Under the pieces are notes generated by a model, which was given only the letters and a program-made list of their open reading frames with translations, searched no databases and was not told the DNA's origin. Source: Pedobacter nyackensis (GTDB lineage: Bacteria > Bacteroidota > Bacteroidia > Sphingobacteriales > Sphingobacteriaceae). From it: a DNA stretch of 64,000 bases. This document shows, piece after piece, positions 24,666 through 31,968 of this stretch; positions within the stretch are counted from its first letter, which is position 1; each line of letters begins with the position of its first letter. Location of the stretch: contig NZ_FWYB01000018.1 in the NCBI RefSeq assembly GCF_900176505.1, forward strand, positions 61,744-125,743, in the 5' to 3' direction. Position numbers and translations under genes: made by a program.

Positions 24666-25751
24666 TCAACCTTTTTTCCTTTTGTTGGTTAAATACTTCC
24701 TTACAGGAGTATCATAAAATCTCATTACCAGATAAGCTAAGCCTACCAATAGTATTGTTCCAATGGTGATAATGAAGAATAATTGACTAGTTCCCGGTTT
24801 GTTAATTGTGTAATAATTTAAAAACATCCACATTACGGAATAATGAACCATATATAGGGGATAGGATATATTTCCTGAGAATTGGCAAAGCTTTTTAAAA
24901 CCTTGTGTTAATTTACTTCCCGCTCCCAATGCAACGATTAAAGGGAAATAGAATAATACAACAAAGGGCTCGGTAAACCAATTCCATGCTGAATAAGGCA
25001 TCAGGAAGGATAGTAGCAATAAAATAGACAGACCGATAAAGCCCAATTTATTTTTAATGATCCAGTTGGAACGATAAATCAGCATACCCGCTAAAAAGGA
25101 ATAGGAAATACGGGCACAGCCGTCCCAAAAGTTGTCTTTACTCCATCCGCCCAGTAACGATCCGCCAGCTTTATGGCTGACATAACAGAGTCCTACGGCA
25201 GCAATAATGGTTAATAAAAATAAATAGCGGCGACTGAGTTTGTAGAGGATAGAAGCGTAAATAATATTGGCAACATATTCCCAGAACAGTGACCAGGCAG
25301 GGGCATTAAGACCAAAGAGGTTAAATGCGCGTTCGCCGATAACAGGATAAGGAATGAGTAAAATTGAACTAAGAAATATTAAAAGAAGTTTGCCGATCCC
25401 ATATAGTTCAGATTGATTGCCAAAGGGGTCGAACACAAAGGCCAGCAAACCTAAAACTGAGCCCAAAATAACTAAAGGATGCAGTCTGATTAGTCTTGAT
25501 TTTAAAAACTCTATCATGCCCATTTTTACCATGCGGTCGTCATAAGCATAAGCAATTACAAAGCCCGATAAACAGAAGAAGAAGTCGACCGCCAGGAAAC
25601 CATGTGCAATGAAATTTTCGCTAAATGGATAAACCATTTCCATAAAATGAAAAAGTACAATTGCCAAGGCTGCTATTCCTCGTAATCCATCGAGAATTTC
25701 AAAATGCTGTTTCGTTTTTAAAAGGTCTGCGCTTGGTGCTGTTGTAATCAT
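24666..25751 (-). CDS. Acyltransferase family 3 (OafA/NodX-like) membrane protein
   Basis: 361 aa with about ten membrane segments. The N-terminus HFEILDGLRGIAALAIVLFHFMEM contains the family's R-G-(I)-A-A and catalytic-type His, followed by FLAVDFFFCLSGFVIAYAY and R-L-x-R-L-x-P-type SRLIRLHPLVILG. Such integral membrane enzymes O-acylate polysaccharides, lipids or antibiotics. Not linked to a glycan cluster here, so the acceptor is unknown. Confidence 0.9.
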   Translation of the reverse strand: MITTAPSADLLKTKQHFEILDGLRGIAALAIVLFHFMEMVYPFSENFIAHGFLAVDFFFCLSGFVIAYAYDDRMVKMGMIEFLKSRLIRLHPLVILGSVLGLLAFVFDPFGNQSELYGIGKLLLIFLSSILLIPYPVIGERAFNLFGLNAPAWSLFWEYVANIIYASILYKLSRRYLFLLTIIAAVGLCYVSHKAGGSLLGGWSKDNFWDGCARISYSFLAGMLIYRSNWIIKNKLGFIGLSILLLLSFLMPYSAWNWFTEPFVVLFYFPLIVALGAGSKLTQGFKKLCQFSGNISYPLYMVHYSVMWMFLNYYTINKPGTSQLFFIITIGTILLVGLAYLVMRFYDTPVRKYLTNKRKKG

Positions 25752-25940
25752 TACCTATGGAATGTTATAATTTAGTTATTGATGGTTCGTTTTGTTTGCA
25801 AGAAGGATCAAGATTACCAAATATTAAGGGCTCTATCAAATTTTTAGTACCCTAAAATATGGATAGAAAAATCACAAAAGCAAGTTTCGGGTTTTTTGGC
25901 TTGAAAAGAATTCGATATTTGTATGGTAAAATAAAGGATC

Positions 25941-26789
25941 ATGAATACGCAGGACACACTCAATTATAACCGCATTGCATTGGCAATCGACTATATCAAA
26001 GAGAATTTTAAGGAGCAACCTAACCTGGACGTAATTGCCGAGAAAGTGCATTTGAGCCCTTTTCATTTTCAGCGGCTCTTTACAGAATGGGCAGGTATCA
26101 GTCCGAAAAAGTTTTTGCAATACATCAGCGTAGCACATGCTAAAAAGATGCTAAAGGAAAAGCAATTGACCCTTTTTGATGCTGCATTCGAAACCGGACT
26201 TTCAGGAACGGGCAGGTTACATGATCTATTCGTGAATATCGAAGGTATGACTCCTGCAGAGTATAAAAATGAAGGCAAAAATCTTGTCATCCAATATAGT
26301 TTTGCTGAAAGTCCATTTGGAAAGCTTATTGTAGCCTCTACGGCTAAAGGTGTATGTTATATGGCCTTTAATGATGATGAAGATAAGGCTGTTGAGCTTT
26401 TACAAGCGAAATTCCCTAATGCTTCCTTTAATTGTAAATCTGATGTTATTCAGCAGAATGCTTTGTTTATTTTTCAGGATGACTGGAGTAAATTACCTGA
26501 AATAAAGTTGCACTTAAAAGGTACTGATTTTCAGTTGAAGGTTTGGGAGGCATTGATGAAAATTCCGATGGGCCAGCTTTCTACCTATGGTGAAATTGCC
26601 AGACAAATTGAAAAACCTAACGCATCAAGAGCAGTAGGCACAGCGATTGGCAGTAATCCGATCGCGTTTTTAATTCCCTGTCACCGTGTAATTCAGTCGA
26701 CCGGTGTGTTTGGCGGTTATATGTGGGGAAATACCCGTAAAACAGCTATAATTGGCTGGGAAGGGGCAAAGTCATCTGCTGTACTTTGA
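25941..26789 (+). CDS. AraC HTH fused to O6-alkylguanine-DNA alkyltransferase (Ada-like)
   Basis: 282 aa. Residues ~10-108 form an AraC-type double helix-turn-helix (IDYIKENFKEQPNLDVIAEKVHLSPFHFQRLF, ending GMTPAEYK). Residues ~115-275 form the methyltransferase, with the active site PCHRV (Cys247) and VGTAIGSNP upstream. The N-terminal zinc/phosphotriester domain of E. coli Ada is absent, so the usual methyl-sensing switch is missing. It repairs O6-methylguanine by irreversible transfer to Cys247 and may regulate transcription. Confidence 0.92.
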   Translation: MNTQDTLNYNRIALAIDYIKENFKEQPNLDVIAEKVHLSPFHFQRLFTEWAGISPKKFLQYISVAHAKKMLKEKQLTLFDAAFETGLSGTGRLHDLFVNIEGMTPAEYKNEGKNLVIQYSFAESPFGKLIVASTAKGVCYMAFNDDEDKAVELLQAKFPNASFNCKSDVIQQNALFIFQDDWSKLPEIKLHLKGTDFQLKVWEALMKIPMGQLSTYGEIARQIEKPNASRAVGTAIGSNPIAFLIPCHRVIQSTGVFGGYMWGNTRKTAIIGWEGAKSSAVL

Positions 26790-26798
26790 TAAATTGAT

Positions 26799-26806
26799 TA
26801 GATTTG
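26799..26806 (+). promoter_or_regulatory. -7 promoter box for GNAT gene
   Basis: TAGATTTG matches TAnnTTTG 25 nt upstream of the GNAT start codon; a properly spaced -33 element is not seen. Confidence 0.35.
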
Positions 26807-26831
26807 AATAAAAGAATAGAAAATTAGACCG

Positions 26832-27338
26832 ATGGAGATTGTAAAAAGCACTAATCAGGATGTAGATGCCATATTTAAGCTTTATGATGCGGCTACGGCT
26901 CATCAGAAAACTGTTGGATCATTGCAATGGCAAGGATTTGAAAGAAGCATGGTGGAGCAGACCATTAAAAATGGTTTGCAGTGGCAGATTGTGATTGATG
27001 GAGAAGTAGCCTGCGTTTTTACATTGGCTTTAAACGATCCTTTAATCTGGGAAGAAAAGGATGAAGATCCTGCAGTGTATATCCATCGTATAGCCACTAA
27101 TCCTAAATACAGGGGTAAGCATTTTGTAAAGCACATCGTAGACTGGGTTAAACAATATGCCGCAGAAAACAACAAAGCTTATGTCAGATTGGATACAGGA
27201 AGTGGAAATGACAAACTGAACAATTATTACATGAGTTGTGGCTTCACTTATCTTGGCGTAACAAAATTAAAGAACACCGAAGGTTTGCCTTTGCATTATA
27301 AAGAAGGGTCATTCAGTTTGTTTGAAATTAAGCTTTAA
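26832..27338 (+). CDS. GNAT-family N-acetyltransferase
   Basis: 168 aa. The acetyl-CoA-binding motif A is visible as IHRIATNPKYRGKHFVKHIVDWVKQYA (R-G-K-H variant of Q/R-x-x-G-x-G/A), followed by YVRLDTGSGNDKLNNYYMSCGFTYLG, a typical GNAT C-terminal block. Acceptor unknown. It ends 7 nt before a convergent small gene, so their terminators overlap. Confidence 0.88.
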   Translation: MEIVKSTNQDVDAIFKLYDAATAHQKTVGSLQWQGFERSMVEQTIKNGLQWQIVIDGEVACVFTLALNDPLIWEEKDEDPAVYIHRIATNPKYRGKHFVKHIVDWVKQYAAENNKAYVRLDTGSGNDKLNNYYMSCGFTYLGVTKLKNTEGLPLHYKEGSFSLFEIKL

Positions 27339-27345
27339 TCAGCTA

Positions 27346-27612
27346 TTATTCGTCTTCTTCAAGGTAAATCTCATGCACTAAGAACTTCACTTGTTTTAAA
27401 GGTTCTAAAAGCTCAGTGATGTCTTCGGAATCGATATGATAAATGGTTTCTCCGGCATCTGGGATTTCTGAGTTGGGAATCAATTCAAAGAATTTCACAG
27501 GAAGATCGGTGTCTAATTCAACCAGTTTGATATAGATAACGCCATTCTCTTTCCAATCCTTTAATATTTGCTCATTGAATTGAACATAAGGATTTCTGTT
27601 TTCATTTTCCAT
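27346..27612 (-). CDS. Small acidic hypothetical protein
   Basis: 88 aa, strongly acidic (C-terminus YLEEDE), no signal peptide or membrane segment. Predicted alternating strands (VIYIKLVELDTDLPVKFFELIP, VKFLVHEIYLEEDE) suggest a small alpha/beta fold. Family not recognised. It lies 18 nt downstream of the HAD gene on the same strand and is probably co-transcribed. Confidence 0.7.
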   Translation of the reverse strand: MENENRNPYVQFNEQILKDWKENGVIYIKLVELDTDLPVKFFELIPNSEIPDAGETIYHIDSEDITELLEPLKQVKFLVHEIYLEEDE

Positions 27613-27630
27613 GGTGTAAAGCTAAGAGAA

Positions 27631-28293
27631 TTATTGCTGGAACAGTTCTGTGATCTTTTTGTATGATAAATCTGTGTAATTGTCGATATATAAATTACAA
27701 GGGGGAAGTTCCTCTTTAGTATGAGAACTCAATACACCTACCACACGCATTCCGGCATTTAAACCTGCGGTAACACCAGAGAAAGAATCTTCAAATACCA
27801 GGCATTGTTCAGGCTTCATACCTAAATTAATGGCTGAGGTAAGGTAGACTTCAGGATCAGGCTTGTGTTTTTTTACATCTTCACTAGCCATTATAGAACC
27901 CATTTTTTCGCGGATATCAACTTTACTTAAAATCAATTCAAGGTTGGCGTATGGAGCTGAGGTGGCTACCCCAAGGTTAACATTATTGCTTTTTAAATCC
28001 GACATAAACTCAATAATGCCAGCTATGGGCTCAATATGAGGCTCATATATTTTACGGAACAATCCTTCTTTTTCTTCTTCCATTTCCAGAAGCTCGGTTC
28101 CGGCAATAGGACGTTTTAAAAAATGACTTAGAATATAGCTATTGCTTTTGCCATACATATGCTGCGCAAATTCTTCGTCTGTAGGATTAAGACTTCTTGT
28201 TGAGAAAAATTCACGAAAGGCAAGGGAATGGTAAGGGTTGGTATGGCAAATTACGCCATCCATATCGAATATAACAGCTATTTCAGTATTCAT
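27631..28293 (-). CDS. HAD-superfamily phosphatase/phosphoglucomutase-like hydrolase
   Basis: 220 aa. HAD motif I FDMDGVICHT (nucleophile Asp and acid/base Asp), cap domain from ~15-85, motif II ATSAPY, motif III Lys in VKKHKPDPEVYL, motif IV VFEDSFSGVTAGLNAGM. This is the beta-phosphoglucomutase/phosphonatase-like subclass IA; substrate likely a small sugar phosphate. A TAAATTTG box on the minus strand (28298-28305) ends only 4 nt before the ATG, suggesting a very short or absent leader. Confidence 0.9.
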   Translation of the reverse strand: MNTEIAVIFDMDGVICHTNPYHSLAFREFFSTRSLNPTDEEFAQHMYGKSNSYILSHFLKRPIAGTELLEMEEEKEGLFRKIYEPHIEPIAGIIEFMSDLKSNNVNLGVATSAPYANLELILSKVDIREKMGSIMASEDVKKHKPDPEVYLTSAINLGMKPEQCLVFEDSFSGVTAGLNAGMRVVGVLSSHTKEELPPCNLYIDNYTDLSYKKITELFQQ

Positions 28294-28368
28294 GCCGCAA
28301 ATTTAAAGAAGATTCTTCGTACTGCAGCACATAATTGCGGTAAAAGCTTCTGGAATTCGGTCATAAAA

Positions 28369-28394
28369 AAGCCAGGCTTTTAATGGCCTGGCTT
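28369..28394 (-). terminator. Intrinsic terminator of the PhyH transcript
   Basis: Read on the minus strand, AAGCCAGGC / GCCTGGCTT forms a perfect 9-bp stem with an 8-nt loop followed by a T6-type tract. It lies ~150 nt downstream of the PhyH stop. Confidence 0.8.
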
Positions 28395-28423
28395 ACCCAC
28401 ACAATTTAGATCTAACCAAACAT

Positions 28424-28537
28424 CTAAAATCTTTTGGTACTCAATTTAATGAATTGCTGTACTTGCTGCGTGGTTTTCTGTAAGAAAACCAATTTTCCTG
28501 AACGTATCAGGTAGCTTATAATTAACGCGATCAACAT
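28424..28537 (-). CDS. Possible 37-aa small protein downstream of the PhyH gene
   Basis: The ATG at 28537 is 7 nt after the PhyH stop codon and before the terminator. The product begins with a hydrophobic stretch (MLIALIISYLI) and ends in a basic tail (IKLSTKRF), compatible with a small membrane peptide. AAAGGG lies upstream. No homologue is recognised and the frame also continues upstream inside PhyH, so it may be fortuitous. Confidence 0.25.
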   Translation of the reverse strand: MLIALIISYLIRSGKLVFLQKTTQQVQQFIKLSTKRF

Positions 28538-28544
28538 ATGCCCT

Positions 28545-29351
28545 TTATTTAACCAGGTTTGCAAAACGCTGATAGAAAGCGGTAGGACTATTTTCATTTT
28601 TCGGTTCATATTTACCGGCAATAATTGGAATATAGATGACCCTTCTGCGGCTTTCTTCTCCAATTACTGATGATTGCGCAACACGATGCCACAAACGGCC
28701 ATCATGTATGGTCAGATCACCGGCATCCGGTATAATTGCGGTTTCACTTGCGTCGGCTTTGTTGTCTAAAAAATATTTTTTACGGAAAAGCATTTGATAT
28801 AAACTCTGTTTGTGCGTTCCGGGTAAAACCCTTAGTCCGCCATTTTCAGGCTTTAGGGTATTTAGGTGAATACCTACATTCAGCATTGGGTTTAATTTTT
28901 GGCCATGAAAGATGTCTCTTAGACCATCTGTATGCCAGCCCATTTGTGTAAACTTACTTTCATGCCCGTTTACATAATGGTTTAGTACCATTCCGTCTTT
29001 TTCTTCAGTACCTAATCTGGCGCCCTGTCCAATGAGTTCCAATAGTGTTTCAAACCGAGGGTCGTGCGTAAGCTCTGCAAATAGGGGGTGGTGCTGATTT
29101 AAAAAGGCAAAGCGTTGTACAATAGCAGAGCCATCAAGATCTTTTCCATATTTAATCGGGATCCCATTTACTTTTACCTTTTCATTTTCTATCCATTGCT
29201 GCTGCACCTGTACCGATGCCTTTATAATGTCATTTACCGTTTCTGGTTTAATGAAACTTTTAAAGTGGATAAAACCGTTTTGGTTGAAAAAGTCTTTTTG
29301 TTCGGCAGTGATTTTGTTGCCCAGGGTGAATTTTATATAGGAGTTGCCCAT
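28545..29351 (-). CDS. Phytanoyl-CoA dioxygenase (PhyH)-family Fe(II)/2-oxoglutarate oxygenase
   Basis: 268 aa, cytosolic. The iron-binding facial triad is visible: His140-x-Asp142 in MGWHTDGLRD and His222 in GRLWHRVAQSS; an Arg cluster (SRRRVIYIP, ~233-241) is placed to bind 2-oxoglutarate. PhyH proteins hydroxylate diverse small molecules. The substrate is not evident from sequence, but the gene is preceded by a leader ORF ending in five Cys codons (29445-29528), so its expression probably answers to cysteine supply. A role in sulfur acquisition, by analogy with the 2-oxoglutarate oxygenase TauD, is inference. Confidence 0.9.
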   Translation of the reverse strand: MGNSYIKFTLGNKITAEQKDFFNQNGFIHFKSFIKPETVNDIIKASVQVQQQWIENEKVKVNGIPIKYGKDLDGSAIVQRFAFLNQHHPLFAELTHDPRFETLLELIGQGARLGTEEKDGMVLNHYVNGHESKFTQMGWHTDGLRDIFHGQKLNPMLNVGIHLNTLKPENGGLRVLPGTHKQSLYQMLFRKKYFLDNKADASETAIIPDAGDLTIHDGRLWHRVAQSSVIGEESRRRVIYIPIIAGKYEPKNENSPTAFYQRFANLVK

Positions 29352-29389
29352 GATCTGGATTTTAAAGATTAGAAAATGTTAAATAAGCT

Positions 29390-29411
29390 CATCTGCGGAG
29401 GTAGGCAGATG
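29390..29411 (-). promoter_or_regulatory. Hairpin B of the PhyH leader (candidate attenuator)
   Basis: Perfect 7-bp inverted repeat CATCTGC / GCAGATG with an 8-nt loop in the minus-strand mRNA between the poly-Cys leader and the PhyH start. The downstream tract is AGCTTATTTAAC, so it is not a textbook U-tract terminator. Its loop carries CTACCTCC, an anti-Shine-Dalgarno-like sequence. Confidence 0.45.
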
Positions 29412-29422
29412 TTGAAGGAGGT

Positions 29423-29447
29423 TAATCAGTAAATGAGAATCTGATTA
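29423..29447 (-). promoter_or_regulatory. Hairpin A overlapping the poly-Cys leader stop codon
   Basis: Perfect 7-bp inverted repeat TAATCAG / CTGATTA with an 11-nt loop. One arm begins at the leader's TAA, so a ribosome stalled on the Cys codons would cover it and prevent pairing. This is the arrangement expected of ribosome-mediated attenuation. Confidence 0.45.
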
Positions 29448-29528
29448 GCAACAACAGCAACAACCTGTGCCTTTTAGGAGACACATTCGCATGGTAAATG
29501 CGGTAAGGCTATGGTTACTTTTAGTCAT
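29445..29528 (-). CDS. Poly-cysteine leader peptide (27 aa) upstream of the PhyH gene
   Basis: The ATG at 29528 opens a 27-codon ORF that ends RMCLLKGTG followed by five consecutive Cys codons (TGT TGC TGT TGT TGC) and TAA. Internal Met codons at 29492 and 29486 are alternative starts. Runs of codons for one amino acid just before the stop are the hallmark of attenuator leader peptides; poly-cysteine leaders are known to control sulfur-metabolism operons in actinobacteria. It lies 27-40 nt after a promoter and 93 nt before the PhyH gene, with two hairpins between. Translation and regulation are predicted, not proven. Confidence 0.7.
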   Translation of the reverse strand: MTKSNHSLTAFTMRMCLLKGTGCCCCC

Positions 29529-29534
29529 TTAAAC

Positions 29535-29559
29535 AAAGTCTATCTTTTTAGTAGACTTT
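29535..29559 (-). promoter_or_regulatory. Inverted repeat at the PhyH transcript 5' end
   Basis: AAAGTCTA-N9-TAGACTTT, perfect 8-bp arms, directly downstream of the -7 box and so at or just after the predicted transcription start. It may be an operator or a 5'-stabilising mRNA hairpin. Confidence 0.4.
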
Positions 29560-29560
29560 A

Positions 29561-29590
29561 CAAAAGTATGAAAATATTTCTATTATCAAA
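29561..29590 (-). promoter_or_regulatory. Promoter of the poly-Cys leader/PhyH transcript
   Basis: On the minus strand: TTTG (29590-29587), 18-nt spacer, TACTTTTG (29568-29561), matching the Bacteroidota TTTG/TAnnTTTG consensus. A 9-bp-arm palindrome (29589-29608) touches the -33 element. Confidence 0.65.
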
Positions 29591-29608
29591 TTTATTTGTA
29601 AATAAATT
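29589..29608. promoter_or_regulatory. 20-bp palindrome next to the -33 box of the PhyH promoter
   Basis: AATTTATTT-GT-AAATAAATT, perfect 9-bp arms. It overlaps the -33 element of the minus-strand promoter and is a candidate site for a dimeric repressor or activator; AT-richness makes chance more likely than for mixed-base palindromes. Confidence 0.35.
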
Positions 29609-29642
29609 GAATTATTTCTTGAACAGCCAGATAACGATTGAG

Positions 29643-30422
29643 TTATCGATTATATAATCCGGCGGTAATCCGTTCAATGAGAGATTTATTTAGGTACTGT
29701 GCACCAAATGCAGATAGCCTATTTAGAAAGCCTGGTATGATCTCCGCTTTTTTGTTAAACATTCCTTTTATTCCAATGCTGGCTACGTTTTCGGGCGACA
29801 TGTTAAATTTCTTGGCCAAATCTGCCAGTGCATCTAATCCTGCGCGATTGGCAAAGCCCGTATCCGTGGGGCCGGGGCAAAGGCAGCTTACTGAAACTGC
29901 TGTATTTTTCAGCTCGTAACGTAAAGCTCTGCTGTAGGAAAGTATAAATGATTTACTTGCTGCGTATAATGCGAGAGTTGGTACTGCCTGGTAGGCTGCG
30001 GTGCTTGACAGGTTTAATATATAACTCTGCTTTTGCTGTTTTAATAGTGGAAGTAAATGATGTGTTAAGCTAAGCACGGTATTGATATTTAATGCCAGCA
30101 TATTCATTTGTGCATTAAGATCAAGTTGCTCAAAATCACCCCACAGACCATAACCTGCGTTATTAATTAATACTGATAATTTGTCTGTATGCTGACGAGC
30201 CCATTCGGCAACTTCTAAAGGCGCAGTCTCTGTCGACAGGTCGGCCTGAAGATAAAATACTTTATTGTTGTATTTATCTTGAATTTGAGCGGCAAGCTGT
30301 TGCAGTTCATCTTCTGACCTTGCAACCAGGAGTAAATGATAGCCAGCTCCAGCAAGCTGCGATGCCATAGATTTTCCAATGCCTTTGCTGGCACCGGTTA
30401 TTAATGCAAATTCATTTATCAT
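29643..30422 (-). CDS. Short-chain dehydrogenase/reductase (SDR)
   Basis: About 259 aa from Met 30422 (MINEFALITG), preferred because the Rossmann strand starts there; a longer start adds seven residues. Cofactor motif TGASKGIGKS (TGxxxGIG), NNAGYG, catalytic Ser in LNLSSTAA and Y-x-x-x-K as YAASK. Classical SDR oxidoreductase of the DltE-like type; substrate unknown. Divergent from the GbsR/MarR-type regulator. Confidence 0.92.
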   Translation of the reverse strand: MINEFALITGASKGIGKSMASQLAGAGYHLLLVARSEDELQQLAAQIQDKYNNKVFYLQADLSTETAPLEVAEWARQHTDKLSVLINNAGYGLWGDFEQLDLNAQMNMLALNINTVLSLTHHLLPLLKQQKQSYILNLSSTAAYQAVPTLALYAASKSFILSYSRALRYELKNTAVSVSCLCPGPTDTGFANRAGLDALADLAKKFNMSPENVASIGIKGMFNKKAEIIPGFLNRLSAFGAQYLNKSLIERITAGLYNR

Positions 30423-30546
30423 AAAACACGGTATTTTGCGCATAAAGTAAGTTATATTTTATGAATTGAATTGCCTGCTGAATACTTTTTTAATTGTTGC
30501 CGCTGAATTCGTTACATGAGTTCAATGATCTATAAGGATGTGTATG

Positions 30547-30580
30547 TATTAAACTTTCAGTAATTATTGAAAGTTTAATA
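30547..30580. promoter_or_regulatory. Perfect 13-bp inverted repeat, operator candidate for the GbsR/MarR gene
   Basis: Arms TATTAAACTTTCA and TGAAAGTTTAATA are exact reverse complements separated by 8 nt (half-site centres 21 bp apart, two helical turns). The right arm overlaps the -33 TTG of the promoter of the adjacent regulator gene, so binding would block it. Strong candidate for autoregulation and possibly control of the divergent SDR gene. Confidence 0.65.
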
Positions 30581-30596
30581 ATGTTTATTATATTTG
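30567..30596 (+). promoter_or_regulatory. Promoter of the GbsR/MarR-type regulator gene
   Basis: TTG (30567-30569), 19-nt spacer, TATATTTG (30589-30596). The ATG at 30600 is only 3 nt after the -7 box, about where transcription should begin, so the mRNA may be leaderless. Confidence 0.6.
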
Positions 30597-30599
30597 TTC

Positions 30600-31106
30600 A
30601 TGGAATTGGCAGAAGCAAAACAAAAATTTATTGAGGCATGGGGTAAGTTAGGCTCCGAATGGGGGATTAACCGTACCATGGCACAGGTTCATGCTTTATT
30701 GTTGATATCGCCAGAGGCGCTGACAACAGAAGAAATTATGAAAGATTTGAGCATCTCAAGAGGGAATGCGAACATGACTTTAAGGGATTTGATTGGCTGG
30801 GGATTGGTAGAAAAGCAACATAAAGCCGGTGAGCGGAAGGAGTATTTTTACGCAGATAAGGATACCTGGAATATAGCCCGGCAAGTAGCCAAAGAACGAA
30901 GGAAAAGAGAGCTGGATCCTGTCCTGAAAATTTTAGATGAGTTATCCAATGTTAAAGGGGATGTGAAAGATCCTGAGTTTGCTACTTTCAATAAATCTGT
31001 AACAGACATCAATAAATTGGCTAAAAATGTGGATAAAACATTAGATACCATGCTGAAAGCAGAAGAAAGCTGGTTTTGGGGATCAATCTTTAAAATGTTC
31101 AAGTAG
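30600..31106 (+). CDS. GbsR/MarR-family transcriptional regulator
   Basis: 168 aa from the ATG at 30600. N-terminal winged helix: WGINRTMAQVHALLLISPEALTTEEIMKDLSISRGNANMTLRDLIGWGLVEKQHKAGERKEYFYAD. A C-terminal helical dimerisation region follows. The GbsR group belongs to the MarR/ArsR-like fold. It begins a four-gene plus-strand set (DCC protein, TIGR01777 protein, SRPBCC protein). Confidence 0.88.
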   Translation: MELAEAKQKFIEAWGKLGSEWGINRTMAQVHALLLISPEALTTEEIMKDLSISRGNANMTLRDLIGWGLVEKQHKAGERKEYFYADKDTWNIARQVAKERRKRELDPVLKILDELSNVKGDVKDPEFATFNKSVTDINKLAKNVDKTLDTMLKAEESWFWGSIFKMFK

Positions 31107-31144
31107 CCTGTCTTTTTGAATGAATTAATATTAACTCTGATTAT

Positions 31145-31966
31145 ATGAAAACGCTTAAAAATCACCTGATCTTGTTTGATGAAGAATGTCCGATGTGCCG
31201 AATGTATACCAATGCTTTTGTAAGCACGGGACTTTTAGACCAGGACGGTAGGGCTGCCTATCAGGAATTGCCTGCTCAGGCTTGTCCAATGGTCGATAGG
31301 CAAAGGGCCGCCAATGAAATCGCATTAGTCAATCAGGAAACAGGAGAGGTTACTTATGGCATTGAAAGCCTTTTTAAAATCTTTGCGCTGATGATGCCTT
31401 TTTTAGGTCCGCTTTTTAGGTTTAAGCCTTTCATTTGGTTAATGAGCAAAGTATATGCTTTTATAGCTTACAACAGACGTGTAATTGTGCCCCCTGCAAA
31501 AGGCGAAGGCTTCCAGTTCCAACCAACATTTAAATTGCATTATCGTATTGCTTACCTGGTTTTTACCTGGTTTGTTACTTCTTATATCCTTTCTTCTTAT
31601 ACAGGATTGATGGGAGATCTGCTTCCTGTTGGCCATGCTTACCGTGAGTACTTTATTTGTGGTGGACAGATTTTATTCCAGGGGCTAGTGATCATTTTGG
31701 TTAATAAAGAGAAAACCTGGGCCTACCTGGGAAATATGATGACAATCTCTTTTGCAGGTGCTTTGCTGCTGTTGCCGGCCATGTTATTATCCGTATGGTT
31801 TGCCATTAGTCCTGTTTTTTATGTTGTCTGGTTTATGGCAGTTGCGGGTTTAATGTTATTAGAGCACATCCGTAGATGTAGTCTTTTAAAAATAGGATGG
31901 GTGTTGACGATTACCTGGGTGTCGTATCGTGTTGCCATTCTTTTAGTTATCCTTTTAAACGCATAG
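31145..31966 (+). CDS. DCC-family (DUF393) thiol-disulfide oxidoreductase-like protein with membrane domain
   Basis: 273 aa. The N-terminal thioredoxin-like DCC domain carries FDEECPMCRMYT, i.e. the D-x-x-C-P-x-C signature near residue 12. The C-terminal ~140 residues hold about four membrane segments (from LHYRIAYLVFTWFVTSYIL onward). Precise function is unknown. Encoded 38 nt after the GbsR-type regulator and 2 nt before the TIGR01777 gene. Confidence 0.85.
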   Translation: MKTLKNHLILFDEECPMCRMYTNAFVSTGLLDQDGRAAYQELPAQACPMVDRQRAANEIALVNQETGEVTYGIESLFKIFALMMPFLGPLFRFKPFIWLMSKVYAFIAYNRRVIVPPAKGEGFQFQPTFKLHYRIAYLVFTWFVTSYILSSYTGLMGDLLPVGHAYREYFICGGQILFQGLVIILVNKEKTWAYLGNMMTISFAGALLLLPAMLLSVWFAISPVFYVVWFMAVAGLMLLEHIRRCSLLKIGWVLTITWVSYRVAILLVILLNA

Positions 31967-31968
31967 AT

